A stretch of DNA of 64,000 bases from the NCBI RefSeq assembly GCF_031157525.1, contig NZ_JAVIXR010000002.1, positions 248,001-312,000 on the forward strand, written 5' to 3'. Below the pieces are notes generated by a model. It ran no database searches. It was not told the DNA's origin and saw only the letters and a list, made by a program, of their open reading frames with translations. How positions within the stretch are numbered: the first letter of the stretch is position 1; every line of letters begins with the position of its first letter. The position numbers and the translations under genes were made by a program. Shown here in pieces: positions 17,057 to 25,364 of this stretch. Source of the DNA: Marinobacter sediminicola (GTDB lineage Bacteria > Pseudomonadota > Gammaproteobacteria > Pseudomonadales > Oleiphilaceae).

Positions 17057-17388
17057 GATTTTGCTCCCTCGTTCGGGTTCTTATCCAACGGGCCCATCAC
17101 TTCACCGCGAAAGCCATAGATGCGACGCAAACCCACGTAGGGAATCAACGTCACTTCGCGAGTCTGGCCGGGCTCAAAGCGAATAGCGGTACCCGCAGCG
17201 ATAGCCAGGCGGTAGCCGTATGCTTTTTTGCGATCCAGGCGCAGAGCCGGGTTGGTTTCCGCAAAGTGATAATGGGAGCCGACCTGTATTGGGCGGTCGC
17301 CGGTGTTGGCGACGCTCATAGAAATGCTTTCCCGCCCTACGCACAGCTCAATGTCTTCGCTCTTCAACTGATATTCACCAGGAATCAT
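17053..17388 (-). CDS. ureB: urease beta subunit UreB
   Basis: A 111-residue structural subunit of the urease trimer of heterotrimers. It shows the beta-subunit pattern MIPGEYQL at the start, [19 protein letters not shown] in the middle and [12 protein letters not shown] near the end. It lies 11 bases after ureA and overlaps ureC by four bases. The separate ureA and ureB genes are the usual proteobacterial arrangement, not the fused form of Helicobacter. Confidence 0.96.
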   Translation of the reverse strand: MIPGEYQLKSEDIELCVGRESISMSVANTGDRPIQVGSHYHFAETNPALRLDRKKAYGYRLAIAAGTAIRFEPGQTREVTLIPYVGLRRIYGFRGEVMGPLDKNPNEGAKS

Positions 17389-17399
17389 GGTGCGCCTCC

Positions 17400-17702
17400 T
17401 CAGACAATGGGGTTATGGACGGTGACCAGCTTGGTGCCGTCGGGAAAGGTTGCTTCTACCTGGACGGACTGAACCATCTCGGCAACGCCTTCCATTACAT
17501 CATCACGGGTCAGTATTTCGCGGCCGGCACTCATCATATCTGCCACAGTGCGACCTTCGCGGGCACCTTCCATAATGGCGCAACTGATCAGCGCGACCGA
17601 TTCCGGGTAATTTAGTTTGAGGCCTTTTTCCTTACGGCGTTCAGCGAGCAGGCCAGCGGTGAACAACAGCAGTTTGTCTTTATCTCTTGGTGCTAATTCC
17701 AT
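17400..17702 (-). CDS. ureA: urease gamma subunit UreA
   Basis: A 100-residue subunit beginning [21 protein letters not shown], the standard UreA N-terminus. The ATG at 17702 follows a GGAG site; the 25 in-frame residues upstream are not conserved-looking and are excluded. A conserved [19 protein letters not shown] segment follows. The gene lies 105 bases after ureD and begins the structural-subunit part of the operon. Confidence 0.96.
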   Translation of the reverse strand: MELAPRDKDKLLLFTAGLLAERRKEKGLKLNYPESVALISCAIMEGAREGRTVADMMSAGREILTRDDVMEGVAEMVQSVQVEATFPDGTKLVTVHNPIV

Positions 17703-17807
17703 TGTTAACTCCGTTGTTATCCAAATCGCTTTTTCTAAAGCTCTTGCCATTTGACGGGCAAAAGCGCTGTTCAGCACCCAAGCGACTGCCTCGGCGTAAT
17801 GTATAAA

Positions 17808-18716
17808 TCAGGTTAGCCAGATGCGCGGCACAATGGCTTGATGCCCCGTCAGTCGTGGTCGAAGAATACTTCGTGCCTGCTGAAACAATTCCCAGGCTTG
17901 GTTACGCTCAGTACCCAGGTACCGCAGCAGCAATACACTCCGCCGGAAAGTAACAGCCCAATGACTGCCCGATGGTAGTTGCTCCCTGAGCATTGAGATG
18001 GCTTCAGCCGGTTCACTCAACCCTACGGCCCAGAGTGTGGCATGCACAGTGGCACCGCCCTGCCCCCATCTTCCGGTATAGCGCGGGTGATGAGGGTCTA
18101 TACATTGACGCTCCAACCACAAAGGGCGGCCATTACGGGTGAGCTGAAAGCGTTGCTCAAGGCGGCCATTTACGAATGGCAGGTCGCTGGCGGGCCGGCC
18201 GAGGCCGAGAATTTCCCAGCCAAGGCACTTGGCGCTGCCGTCTAGATCAACATGCAGGGTTTGTTCGCCGCGGGAGCCGTCAAATGCCAGGGTTTCCTGG
18301 GGCAACCATTCCAGCGTAGCGCCATCGGCAACCTTGAGATGAGTGTGCTGTGTCCAGGCAACGCCGTTACTGTCAGCTCTGTAAAGTTTGTTGGCAGCGG
18401 GTGTAGTTAACAGAGTGTGCGAGTTTGCACCAACAGTGACATCGATATTGAGCGCATCGCCACTGACAACGCCGCCAGGCGGGTGCAGCAAATACACGTG
18501 GCAGCAGCCGTCGCGGCCTTCTGGATAGAACGGCCGCTGCACTCGTAGGGGGCCATAATGGCGAGCGGTGCTCATGCGGGTGATACTGGCATCGCCCTCC
18601 ACATAGGCGCGGAAGCCCAGAGTTAAAGAGGCTGCCCAGTGGCGAGTCGCATCGAAACGGTGCCCGGAGTCCGAAATCACCTGATTCTTTCCGGGTGCAG
18701 AAAATAGAACAGTCAT
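17808..18716 (-). CDS. ureD: urease accessory protein UreD (UreH)
   Basis: A 302-residue accessory protein that forms the UreD-UreF-UreG complex on apo-urease. Typical segments are RPFYPEGRDGCCHVYLLHPPGGVVSGD (near 65-90) and LLTTPAANKLYRA. The start is taken as the ATG at 18716, with an AAGG site about 11 bases ahead; a GTG four codons upstream (18728) is a possible alternative. It is the first gene of the urease operon. A 14-base palindrome lies 58 bases upstream. Confidence 0.93.
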   Translation of the reverse strand: MTVLFSAPGKNQVISDSGHRFDATRHWAASLTLGFRAYVEGDASITRMSTARHYGPLRVQRPFYPEGRDGCCHVYLLHPPGGVVSGDALNIDVTVGANSHTLLTTPAANKLYRADSNGVAWTQHTHLKVADGATLEWLPQETLAFDGSRGEQTLHVDLDGSAKCLGWEILGLGRPASDLPFVNGRLEQRFQLTRNGRPLWLERQCIDPHHPRYTGRWGQGGATVHATLWAVGLSEPAEAISMLREQLPSGSHWAVTFRRSVLLLRYLGTERNQAWELFQQARSILRPRLTGHQAIVPRIWLT

Positions 18717-18773
18717 TCTGTCAAACACCTTAATTAGTGGCCTGGAGTGGACGCTTCTGGGTAATCGACCACT

Positions 18774-18787
18774 TTGCCATATGGCAA
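18774..18787. promoter_or_regulatory. palindrome upstream of ureD
   Basis: TTGCCATATGGCAA is a perfect 14-base palindrome in the divergent region between ureD and the triple-RidA gene. Its place 58 bases before the ureD start fits an operator. It does not look like an NtrC site. The cognate regulator is unknown. Confidence 0.4.
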
Positions 18788-18959
18788 GGCTTTCAAATTA
18801 AGATAGCAGTGCAATCGCCCATGTGCGCTATCAGAGGGAGGCACAACACAAAAAAAGTTCTATGGCAGGCAAGAGATCAATGCGTCGTCTAAGATTAATT
18901 TCGGGGGGTGGCAAGACTCGAGCCCACATAAAATGCCATGACATTGGGGCGCTATCGAT

Positions 18960-20225
18960 ATGAGCGACAACATCGTTAAAGTTTCAAGAAATACGGAAAA
19001 TGCACCCAAAAACCTGTCATCGACGCAATCAGTGGCATTTTCTCACTACAATAATATTTCAGCTCAACTACCAATAGACCCCGAAACGGGTGCAGTGGTT
19101 ACGGGTGGGATCAAAAATCAAACAAAGCAGTGCCTTGAGAACATAAAAGCAATTATAGAAAGCATCAATCATGTTATGGACGATGTCGTCAAAATCAATA
19201 TATTCCTGACAAACATCTCCGATATTGACGCTGTAGAGGCAGTGTACAAATCATTCTTCCAGAACTATCTCCCTACGCGAACAACCGTCGCGGTTTCAGC
19301 TTTGCCTGCGGAAAACGCATTGTTGCAAGTAGACGCCATCATTTCGAACGGCGAAGGCACTCCCCCACAACAGCCATGCGACCTCTTGAAAGCGGCAAAA
19401 AACACGAAAGCCGCGCCTCAAAGCTCTTCCTCAACACAAACCGTCGCATTCTCTCACTACAACAACATTTCGGCCCAATTACCGATTGATCCCGAATCTG
19501 GCGAGTTGGTTACAGGCGGTGTAAAAGCTCAAACCGCGCAATGCTTAGAAAACCTCAAAGCAATTTTAGAAAGTATCGACGTTCCTTTTGACGACATTGT
19601 CAAAATCAACATATTCCTTAGAAACATAACGGATGTTGATGCAGTGAATGAAGTTTACACAACGTTTTTCCCTGACTCAGCTATAGCAAGAGCCGCTGCC
19701 TATGTACCGGCACGGACAATAATTTCAGCATCAGGATTGCCGTTGGATGCGTTAGTGCAGATTGATGCGGTTGTATCGCATGGAGACGGCACGCCCCCGC
19801 AGGCCGTCGAAGACAGGCACGGAATCGTCATAAGAGCACACAATACGGAACGGGCACCCCGGAGTTCTCTGTCTACACAGACAGTCGCATTTTCCCATTA
19901 CAATCACTTATCTGGCCAACTACCTCTAGACCCGGGCACCGGTGGCATGATCGCAGGAGGCGCAAAAGAACAAGCCGGGCAATGTTTGCAAAATATAAAG
20001 GCAATTATAGAAAGCACTGATCACGTGATGGACGATATCGTTAGGGTAACGATCCAGGTAAAAAATATTGCAGACATCGACTCTATAAACGAGGTTTACA
20101 CAACATTCTTCGAAAGTGATCCTCCTGCCAGAACAACCATTGGCGTTTCAGCTATTCCTGAGGGTGCTTTGGTTCAAATCGATGCCGTTCTTTCGAACGG
20201 AGAAGGTACACCACCCAGTCTGTGA
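18960..20225 (+). CDS. protein of three tandem RidA (YjgF/UK114) domains
   Basis: A 421-residue protein made of three consecutive RidA-like units at about 8-135, 146-280 and 290-421. Each repeat has an SHYN-x-[IL]-S-x-QLP-[IL]-DP motif, a CL-[EQ]-N-[IL]-K-A-I-[IL]-ES helix, an [IV]-[VL]-[KR] strand and a P-x-RT segment with the RidA-type arginine (Arg107, Arg252, Arg391). The acidic residue after the arginine is Asp (VDAI, IDAV) rather than the usual Glu. RidA removes reactive 2-aminoacrylate-type enamines and acts as a homotrimer of ~130-residue chains, so this chain could fold as one covalent trimer. Repeats are also visible in DNA (start motifs at 19034, 19445 and 19887). The gene is more A+T-rich than its neighbours, suggesting transfer. 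No operon partner is seen. Confidence 0.85.
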   Translation: MSDNIVKVSRNTENAPKNLSSTQSVAFSHYNNISAQLPIDPETGAVVTGGIKNQTKQCLENIKAIIESINHVMDDVVKINIFLTNISDIDAVEAVYKSFFQNYLPTRTTVAVSALPAENALLQVDAIISNGEGTPPQQPCDLLKAAKNTKAAPQSSSSTQTVAFSHYNNISAQLPIDPESGELVTGGVKAQTAQCLENLKAILESIDVPFDDIVKINIFLRNITDVDAVNEVYTTFFPDSAIARAAAYVPARTIISASGLPLDALVQIDAVVSHGDGTPPQAVEDRHGIVIRAHNTERAPRSSLSTQTVAFSHYNHLSGQLPLDPGTGGMIAGGAKEQAGQCLQNIKAIIESTDHVMDDIVRVTIQVKNIADIDSINEVYTTFFESDPPARTTIGVSAIPEGALVQIDAVLSNGEGTPPSL

Positions 20226-20234
20226 CGTTCACAA

Positions 20235-20271
20235 AACAAAGCCCGCCGAAATCACTTCCGGCGGGCCTTGT
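20235..20271. terminator. terminator between convergent genes
   Basis: GCCCGCCG...CGGCGGGC forms a stem with a short loop, centred near 20254, with A and T residues on the flanks. It lies between the triple-RidA gene and the convergent nitrate-transporter gene. Confidence 0.75.
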
Positions 20272-20295
20272 TACTTCAGGATATTGATATTGGCA

Positions 20296-21801
20296 TCACG
20301 CCCTGCCAAGTGCTACCTGGCGCTGGCGCTCCTCTTCCTCAATCTGCAGATCGACAGAAGACACTTCATACTCTTCCGCAAAGCCAGACTCAGGCTCTTT
20401 CAACCACATCAGGCAAAGCACCCAGCTTATGAAGGCTCCGCCAGCAATGATAAAGAAGAACTGGCTAGGGGTAACGAAGGTGAAGATAGTCAGGTAGACC
20501 ACCGCCCCCACGTTGCCATAAGCACCGGCCATGCCTGATATTTGCCCGGTCAGGCGGCGTTTGATCGACGGGATAATACCGAAGGTTGCACCTTCAGCAC
20601 CCTGCACGAAGAAGGAGGTGAAGACAGTAATGCCTACGGCGATAATCAGTGGCCAGCTCGAATTGAGCAAGCCCATCAGCGCAAAACCCACACAAATACC
20701 GAACATATAGCTGAGCATCACGAAGCGGCGGTTACCCATGCGGTCGGAAACCATGCCACCCATGGGGCGTGCCACCAGGTTAACGAAGGCAAAGGAGGCT
20801 GCAACCATACCGGCGGCTGCCGCACTCAGGCTCCAGGTTTCTTCGAAGAACATTGGCAGCATGGAGACCACCGCAAGCTCAGCGCCAAAGTTGGCAAAGT
20901 AGGTACTGTTCAGCGCAGCAACACTGTTGAACGGGTATTTGTCGTCTTCTGGCACACCCTTTTTCAGGATAGGCAAGTTCACCCGCAGGATTTGCACAAT
21001 CTGGTAGAGCACAATCGCAACGATGACTGCATAGGCGACCACCGCACCGGTCACACTCAGGTAGCCCATGTTCTGGATGCGCCATACCAGGATAGCAAGA
21101 ACGCCGATCAAGGGGATGGTCCACAGAATCAGTTTTACCATGTCGCCCCAGGTACTAACCTCCAGCGCGCTGGCTTTGCGGGGCTTGCGGTGCACGGTTC
21201 CCACCGGGCCGTCTGTTACGGCGAACCAGTAGTAAACACCGTAGAGCGCCATCACAATCGCACTCTGGGCAATGGCCCAGCGCCAGCCGTCATCGCCGCC
21301 ATACATTTGCAGCGCGATGGTAGGCAGAGTCAACGCCGCTGCTGCGGAACCGAAGTTACCCCAGCCTGCGTAGAAGCCCTCGGCAAAGCCAATGTCGCGA
21401 GGCTTGAACCACATGGCAGTCATGTGGATACCCACCACAAAGCTGGCACCGATGGAGCTTAGAACCAAGCGGCTGACCAGCAGCTGGGTCATGGTGTCGC
21501 CAAAGGCGAAGGTGAGTGCCGGAATCGACATCAGGACCATCAGTATGGAGAACACCCGGCGCGGGCCAAAGCGGTCAAGGGCCATGCCCACAATGATTCG
21601 TGCGGGGATCGTCAACGCCACGTTACAGATGGCGAACAGGCGTAGATCATCAGCCGTCAACCAGTCGACGCTTTTGAGCATACTGGACGCCAGCGGCGCC
21701 ATGTTGAACCACACATAAAATGTGATAAAAAACGCTATCCAGGTCAGGTGCAGTGCCTTGATCTCCGGATTTTTGAAGCGGAATACGTCTGCAACTCTCA
21801 T
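20296..21801 (-). CDS. nitrate/nitrite transporter, NasA/NrtP-like MFS
   Basis: A 501-residue major facilitator protein with about twelve spans. The nitrate-family signatures are GFAEGFYAGWGNFGSAAAALTLP (near 150) and QGAEGATFGIIPSIKRRLTGQISGMAGAYGNVGAV (near 400). The central loop is long and basic, and the C-terminus ends with a charged tail (DLQIEEEERQRQ). It differs from the narK product at 11128 and resembles assimilatory-type NasA/NrtP carriers. It follows the universal stress gene by 38 bases and may be expressed with it from the FNR-type promoter further upstream. Confidence 0.88.
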   Translation of the reverse strand: MRVADVFRFKNPEIKALHLTWIAFFITFYVWFNMAPLASSMLKSVDWLTADDLRLFAICNVALTIPARIIVGMALDRFGPRRVFSILMVLMSIPALTFAFGDTMTQLLVSRLVLSSIGASFVVGIHMTAMWFKPRDIGFAEGFYAGWGNFGSAAAALTLPTIALQMYGGDDGWRWAIAQSAIVMALYGVYYWFAVTDGPVGTVHRKPRKASALEVSTWGDMVKLILWTIPLIGVLAILVWRIQNMGYLSVTGAVVAYAVIVAIVLYQIVQILRVNLPILKKGVPEDDKYPFNSVAALNSTYFANFGAELAVVSMLPMFFEETWSLSAAAAGMVAASFAFVNLVARPMGGMVSDRMGNRRFVMLSYMFGICVGFALMGLLNSSWPLIIAVGITVFTSFFVQGAEGATFGIIPSIKRRLTGQISGMAGAYGNVGAVVYLTIFTFVTPSQFFFIIAGGAFISWVLCLMWLKEPESGFAEEYEVSSVDLQIEEEERQRQVALGRA

Positions 21802-21840
21802 TTCACCCTCCGGGGGCTTACAGTTCAGTGCCAGTGGCTG

Positions 21841-22302
21841 TTAGCGGCTGGGCAGGATAAGTAGGGGGCACTGCACCCGGCGCGCCAGAAACGAGCTGAC
21901 TTTGCCGAATGTCATGTAATCCAGTTCATCCACAAAGTAGGTCAATGAACGAGCAATCAACCCGCCATCAACCTCTTCACTGTGGCGGGCAATAACCATC
22001 ATGCCGGGCTTAACTTTGCTCTCTGCGGCATACAGCAACATTTTCCGGGCATCGCCTTCCAGAAGTAGCGTTTCCGAGGTGACGCCCTCTTTCTCGCAAA
22101 CTTCCTGCGCCTCAAGAAGGTGCCGCTTGAGATCCGTCAACTCTTCCTGAAACATATCTTCATTACTGGCAGTGATGTCTCTGGGGTTTTCCGCCACAGC
22201 CACCAGGGTGATCTGAGGTTTCAGCTCGCGAAACATCGTAATCGTCTGAACCAGCGCCAGCTTTGCGTTCCTGGAGCCGTCGTAGGCAATCATGATTTTC
22301 AT
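21841..22302 (-). CDS. universal stress protein (UspA family)
   Basis: A 153-residue UspA-fold protein. It begins MKIMIAYDGSRNAKLAL, the typical first strand with the acidic D-G-S, and ends with the LARRVQCPLLILPSR strand. The middle has LEGDARKMLLYAAESK. The nucleotide-binding G-2x-G-9x-G-[ST] pattern is not intact, as ITFGKVSSFLAR replaces it, so ATP binding is uncertain. The ATG at 22302 follows GGAGACTGCT. An FNR-type box lies ~96 bases upstream, consistent with anaerobic stress proteins of pseudomonads. It precedes the nitrate transporter in an apparent two-gene unit. Confidence 0.85.
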   Translation of the reverse strand: MKIMIAYDGSRNAKLALVQTITMFRELKPQITLVAVAENPRDITASNEDMFQEELTDLKRHLLEAQEVCEKEGVTSETLLLEGDARKMLLYAAESKVKPGMMVIARHSEEVDGGLIARSLTYFVDELDYMTFGKVSSFLARRVQCPLLILPSR

Positions 22303-22391
22303 AGCAGTCTCCGAAGGCGGCCACACCCCACACGGGCACTCCGCCAATTGATATTGCTCAGCATTAGCCCACATTCCTCAGCGGCGTATAT

Positions 22392-22405
22392 TTGATTTAA
22401 GTCAA
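22392..22405. promoter_or_regulatory. FNR/Anr/Dnr-type box between usp and narK1
   Basis: TTGATTTAAGTCAA matches TTGAT-N4-ATCAA at 9 of 10 defined positions. On the minus strand a possible -10 (TAATGC, 22361-22366) is placed so that the box centre is about 43 bases before the inferred start, fitting activation of the usp-transporter unit. It could also serve the divergent narK1-like gene, whose start codon is 189 bases away. Confidence 0.6.
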
Positions 22406-22593
22406 ATTCAGCGGCGAGTACCCCTCCAGAGCAATCGAAGCCCTACCCCCTCCCAGGAAATCCCTGCCAGCACCTACCACCCGCCCACCCTGCTGGAGGT
22501 ACCCCCAATGCTTTCCCACGGAAAAACCCACTTTTGATATGGTTACAGAGGCTTTGAAAAAGCCGGTATGTGCAGACAGATAGGGCCGCAGCA

Positions 22594-23946
22594 ATGAACT
22601 CGCCAACCAGACCACAACAACATCGCGCACTTGGCCTTTCCACTCTGGCCTTCACCCTGTGCTTCGCCGTTTGGACCATTTTTTCCATCATTGGCATCCG
22701 CATAGCGGAAGACTTGGGCCTGTCTGACACACAGCTTGGCTTGCTTATGGCCACCCCTATCCTGACCGGCTCAATCAGCCGGCTATTCCTGGGAATCTGG
22801 ACGGATCGATACGGCGGTCGCTGGGTGTTAGGCATACTCATGCTGACCACGGCTACCTGCGTTTACTTGCTCACCTTTGCCACTACATACCTGATGTTGT
22901 TGGTTGGCGCTCTTGGCGTTGGCCTTGCCGGTGGCGCGTTCATTGTGGGTGTGGCCTACACAGCTGCGTGGTTTGAACCCGCCCGGCAAGGCACAGCGTT
23001 AGGTATCTTCGGTGCAGGCAACGTGGGCTCCGCAGTCACCAACTTTGGTGCACCTTTTTTGTTGGTGGCCTTCGGCTGGGAAACAACGGCGCAGATTTAC
23101 GCTTCTGTGCTAGCGGTTATGGGCATCGTCTTCATGCTTCTGGCAAAGGAAGACCCTATCTCAGCTGGCCGAAAAAAAGACGAGCAGCAACGCTCGTTTA
23201 TGGAGCAAATGGAGCCCCTGAGGGATCTGCGCGTATGGCGTTTCGCGCTTTATTACTTCTTCGTATTCGGGGCTTTTGTGGCACTGGCTCTTTGGTTGCC
23301 CCATTACCTGATAGGCGTTTACGGCCTTGATATAACAACCGCAGGCATGATTGCGGCCCTGTACACTATCCCTGCTTCCCTGTTCCGCATTCTGGGCGGC
23401 TGGATGTCAGATCGCTTCGGGGCGCGCCGGGTGATGTACTGGACGTTTATTGCATCGGTTATTTGTACCTTTTTGCTGAGCTATCCCCCTACAGATTACG
23501 TGGTACACGGAATTGATCGAGACATTCGTTTCACTTTTGAAATGAGCCTCCCGGTGTTTATCGTTCTGATTTTCACCCTGGGTTTTTTCATGTCGCTGGG
23601 CAAAGCGGCGGTTTACAAACACATCCCTGTTTACTACCCCATGCACGTGGGTGCTGTTGGTGGTGTAGTAGGCATGATCGGTGGACTGGGAGGATTCATC
23701 CTGCCGCTCACTTTCGGAGTTTTGAACGACGTTACCGGCATTTGGCAGAGCTGCTTTATGCTGATGTTCATCATTGCCGCTGCGGCGCTGGCCTGGATGC
23801 ATTACGCCATCCGCTCTGCAGAGCGCGTTGAGTGGGCTGCCAACCAGGAGCAAACCGACCTGCCGGAGCTCGCATCACCTCAGCTGTTCTACCCCCTGAA
23901 TCGCAAGCCGCACCGGGGCGGCAGCACAGAATCACCACCGCAGTAA
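22594..23946 (+). CDS. NarK1-type nitrate transporter (MFS)
   Basis: A 450-residue major facilitator protein with about twelve spans. The segments GIFGAGNVGSAVTNFGAP (near 140) and FMSLGKAAVYKHIPVYYPMHVGAVGGVVGMIGGLGGF (near 350) are the two nitrate signatures, of the NarK1 (nitrate/proton symport) subtype. I use the ATG at 22594; a GTG eight codons upstream (22570) is possible. The C-terminal ~45 residues are hydrophilic. It is the third nitrate carrier in this 13-kb stretch, next to a divergent FNR-type box. Confidence 0.88.
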   Translation: MNSPTRPQQHRALGLSTLAFTLCFAVWTIFSIIGIRIAEDLGLSDTQLGLLMATPILTGSISRLFLGIWTDRYGGRWVLGILMLTTATCVYLLTFATTYLMLLVGALGVGLAGGAFIVGVAYTAAWFEPARQGTALGIFGAGNVGSAVTNFGAPFLLVAFGWETTAQIYASVLAVMGIVFMLLAKEDPISAGRKKDEQQRSFMEQMEPLRDLRVWRFALYYFFVFGAFVALALWLPHYLIGVYGLDITTAGMIAALYTIPASLFRILGGWMSDRFGARRVMYWTFIASVICTFLLSYPPTDYVVHGIDRDIRFTFEMSLPVFIVLIFTLGFFMSLGKAAVYKHIPVYYPMHVGAVGGVVGMIGGLGGFILPLTFGVLNDVTGIWQSCFMLMFIIAAAALAWMHYAIRSAERVEWAANQEQTDLPELASPQLFYPLNRKPHRGGSTESPPQ

Positions 23947-24050
23947 GTTGTTTGGTGCGAGTTTCTTGAAATCTCTGTAACAGTACTGTTCCAGCGCTGG
24001 CCATGCCTTTAGAATCCGCACACTCGATTTCACCTGGAGCAGTAACCCCC

Positions 24051-24905
24051 ATGTCCCTGGAACTTTCTCCTACGGCAGGCTTCAACCAGCTGCACCGTAT
24101 TGAATCCAGCACGCTCTTTCAGGGCGTAGTGATTGCCATAATCATCCTGTCCGCCCTGACCATTGGCGCGAAAACCTATGACTTACCACCCCTGGTAGAG
24201 CAGTCACTGGGTATTATGGATGCCGCTATTACACTGTTTTTCCTGATCGAGATTCTTTTCCGCTTCGCCGCCAGCCCCGTCAAGCGTCGCTTCTTCATGG
24301 ATGGCTGGAACGTGTTCGACACGCTGGTCGTGATTGGCAGCCTGATTCCTCTGGATAACTCGGAGGCGGTTTTACTTGGCAGATTATTGCGGGTCTTCCG
24401 GGTATTGCGTCTGGTCTCTGTGGTGCCGGAGCTGCGATTCCTGATCAACTCCCTGCTCAAAGCCATCCCACGGATGGGGTACATCGCGTTGTTGATGTTC
24501 ATTATTTTTTACATCTATGCCGCCATGGGCTCGATGTTCTTCGCCAAAGTGGATGACGATCTCTGGGGAGATGTTGCCATCTCCATGCTCACGCTGTTCC
24601 GTGTGGCCACGTTCGAGGATTGGACAGATGTTATGTATGCAACGATGGAACACTACCCGCTTAGCTGGATTTTCTATCTAACGTTCATTTTCCTAACAGC
24701 TTTCGTGTTCCTGAACATGATGATCGGGGCGATTCTGGAGGTGATGAGCGAGGAGCAAAATGCCAAGCAGGCTCAGCAAGCTCACGATGAGCGCGATGAG
24801 ATTACGCGCCAGTTGCGAGACGTGCAGAGCCAGCTGGCAGAACTGGTCAGCCTCTCCAAATCAGAACAGAACAGGCTTGGCCATGGCAAGATGGAAGATA
24901 GCTGA
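24051..24905 (+). CDS. bacterial voltage-gated cation channel (NaChBac/NavAb-like)
   Basis: A 284-residue six-span ion transport protein. The S4 voltage sensor is visible as RLLRVFRVLRLV with arginines 111, 114, 117 and 120. The pore loop carries the filter TFEDWTD (residues 187-193) where NavAb has TLESWSM. The C-terminus is a charged helix (ERDEITRQLRDVQSQLAELV) that should form the four-helix bundle of these tetrameric channels. Two of the filter changes (Ser to Asp and Met to Asp) match two of the three made to convert NavAb to the calcium-selective CavAb, so calcium permeation is plausible. I set the start at the ATG at 24051 behind a GGAG; an ATG at 24003 is an alternative. Its 3' end overlaps the convergent sirB2-like gene by 45 bases. 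Confidence 0.85.
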   Translation: MSLELSPTAGFNQLHRIESSTLFQGVVIAIIILSALTIGAKTYDLPPLVEQSLGIMDAAITLFFLIEILFRFAASPVKRRFFMDGWNVFDTLVVIGSLIPLDNSEAVLLGRLLRVFRVLRLVSVVPELRFLINSLLKAIPRMGYIALLMFIIFYIYAAMGSMFFAKVDDDLWGDVAISMLTLFRVATFEDWTDVMYATMEHYPLSWIFYLTFIFLTAFVFLNMMIGAILEVMSEEQNAKQAQQAHDERDEITRQLRDVQSQLAELVSLSKSEQNRLGHGKMEDS

Positions 24906-25238
24906 CACCTGGACTAAAGCCAGAACAGCCGCCACAACACGAACCGGGCGTGACACGGTAACTTTCAGGGCGAATAATCCGGCGGCGATGTAGCCTAGCA
25001 ACAGTGTAATTTTTGCCAGAATCCAGCCCTGCTCAAGCGGGTTCCAGCTACCCACAAATAGCAGGCTGATGGCTGCGACCAGCAACACTGTGTCGTTGGC
25101 GTGGGGTATCCAGCGCAGCGGGGTTGCGCGCCAGCCGGGGCGGCCCACGGCATCCAGCAGCAATCTCAGTGTGAACAGGACTACGGTGAGGTAGGCTGTC
25201 GTCATGTGAAGGTGCTTCAGTATCATGTATGAGTTCAT
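24861..25238 (-). CDS. SirB2-like small membrane protein
   Basis: A 125-residue protein with four predicted membrane helices, in the pattern of the SirB/SirB2 family (LKHLHMTTAYLTVVLFTLRL at the N-terminus, ILAKITLLLGYIAAGLFAL later). The function of the family is not established. The ATG at 25238 has a GGA site eight bases upstream; a further in-frame start at 25250 is less likely. It is convergent with and overlaps the channel gene by 45 bases. Confidence 0.8.
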   Translation of the reverse strand: MNSYMILKHLHMTTAYLTVVLFTLRLLLDAVGRPGWRATPLRWIPHANDTVLLVAAISLLFVGSWNPLEQGWILAKITLLLGYIAAGLFALKVTVSRPVRVVAAVLALVQVSAIFHLAMAKPVLF

Positions 25239-25364
25239 AAACCATTCCATTGTGAATCAAAACGATAGAGACATTGTACGCATAGATACCACCAACCGGG
25301 TATGTTAATTCTGCGCCCAGCCGTTTAACATATAACTCACATATATGTATCGACAGGAACCAAC

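Noticed and set aside
20542..21462. 306-codon open frame opposite the nitrate transporter
   Set aside because: His/Gln-rich mirror of a hydrophobic membrane protein, a usual artefact.
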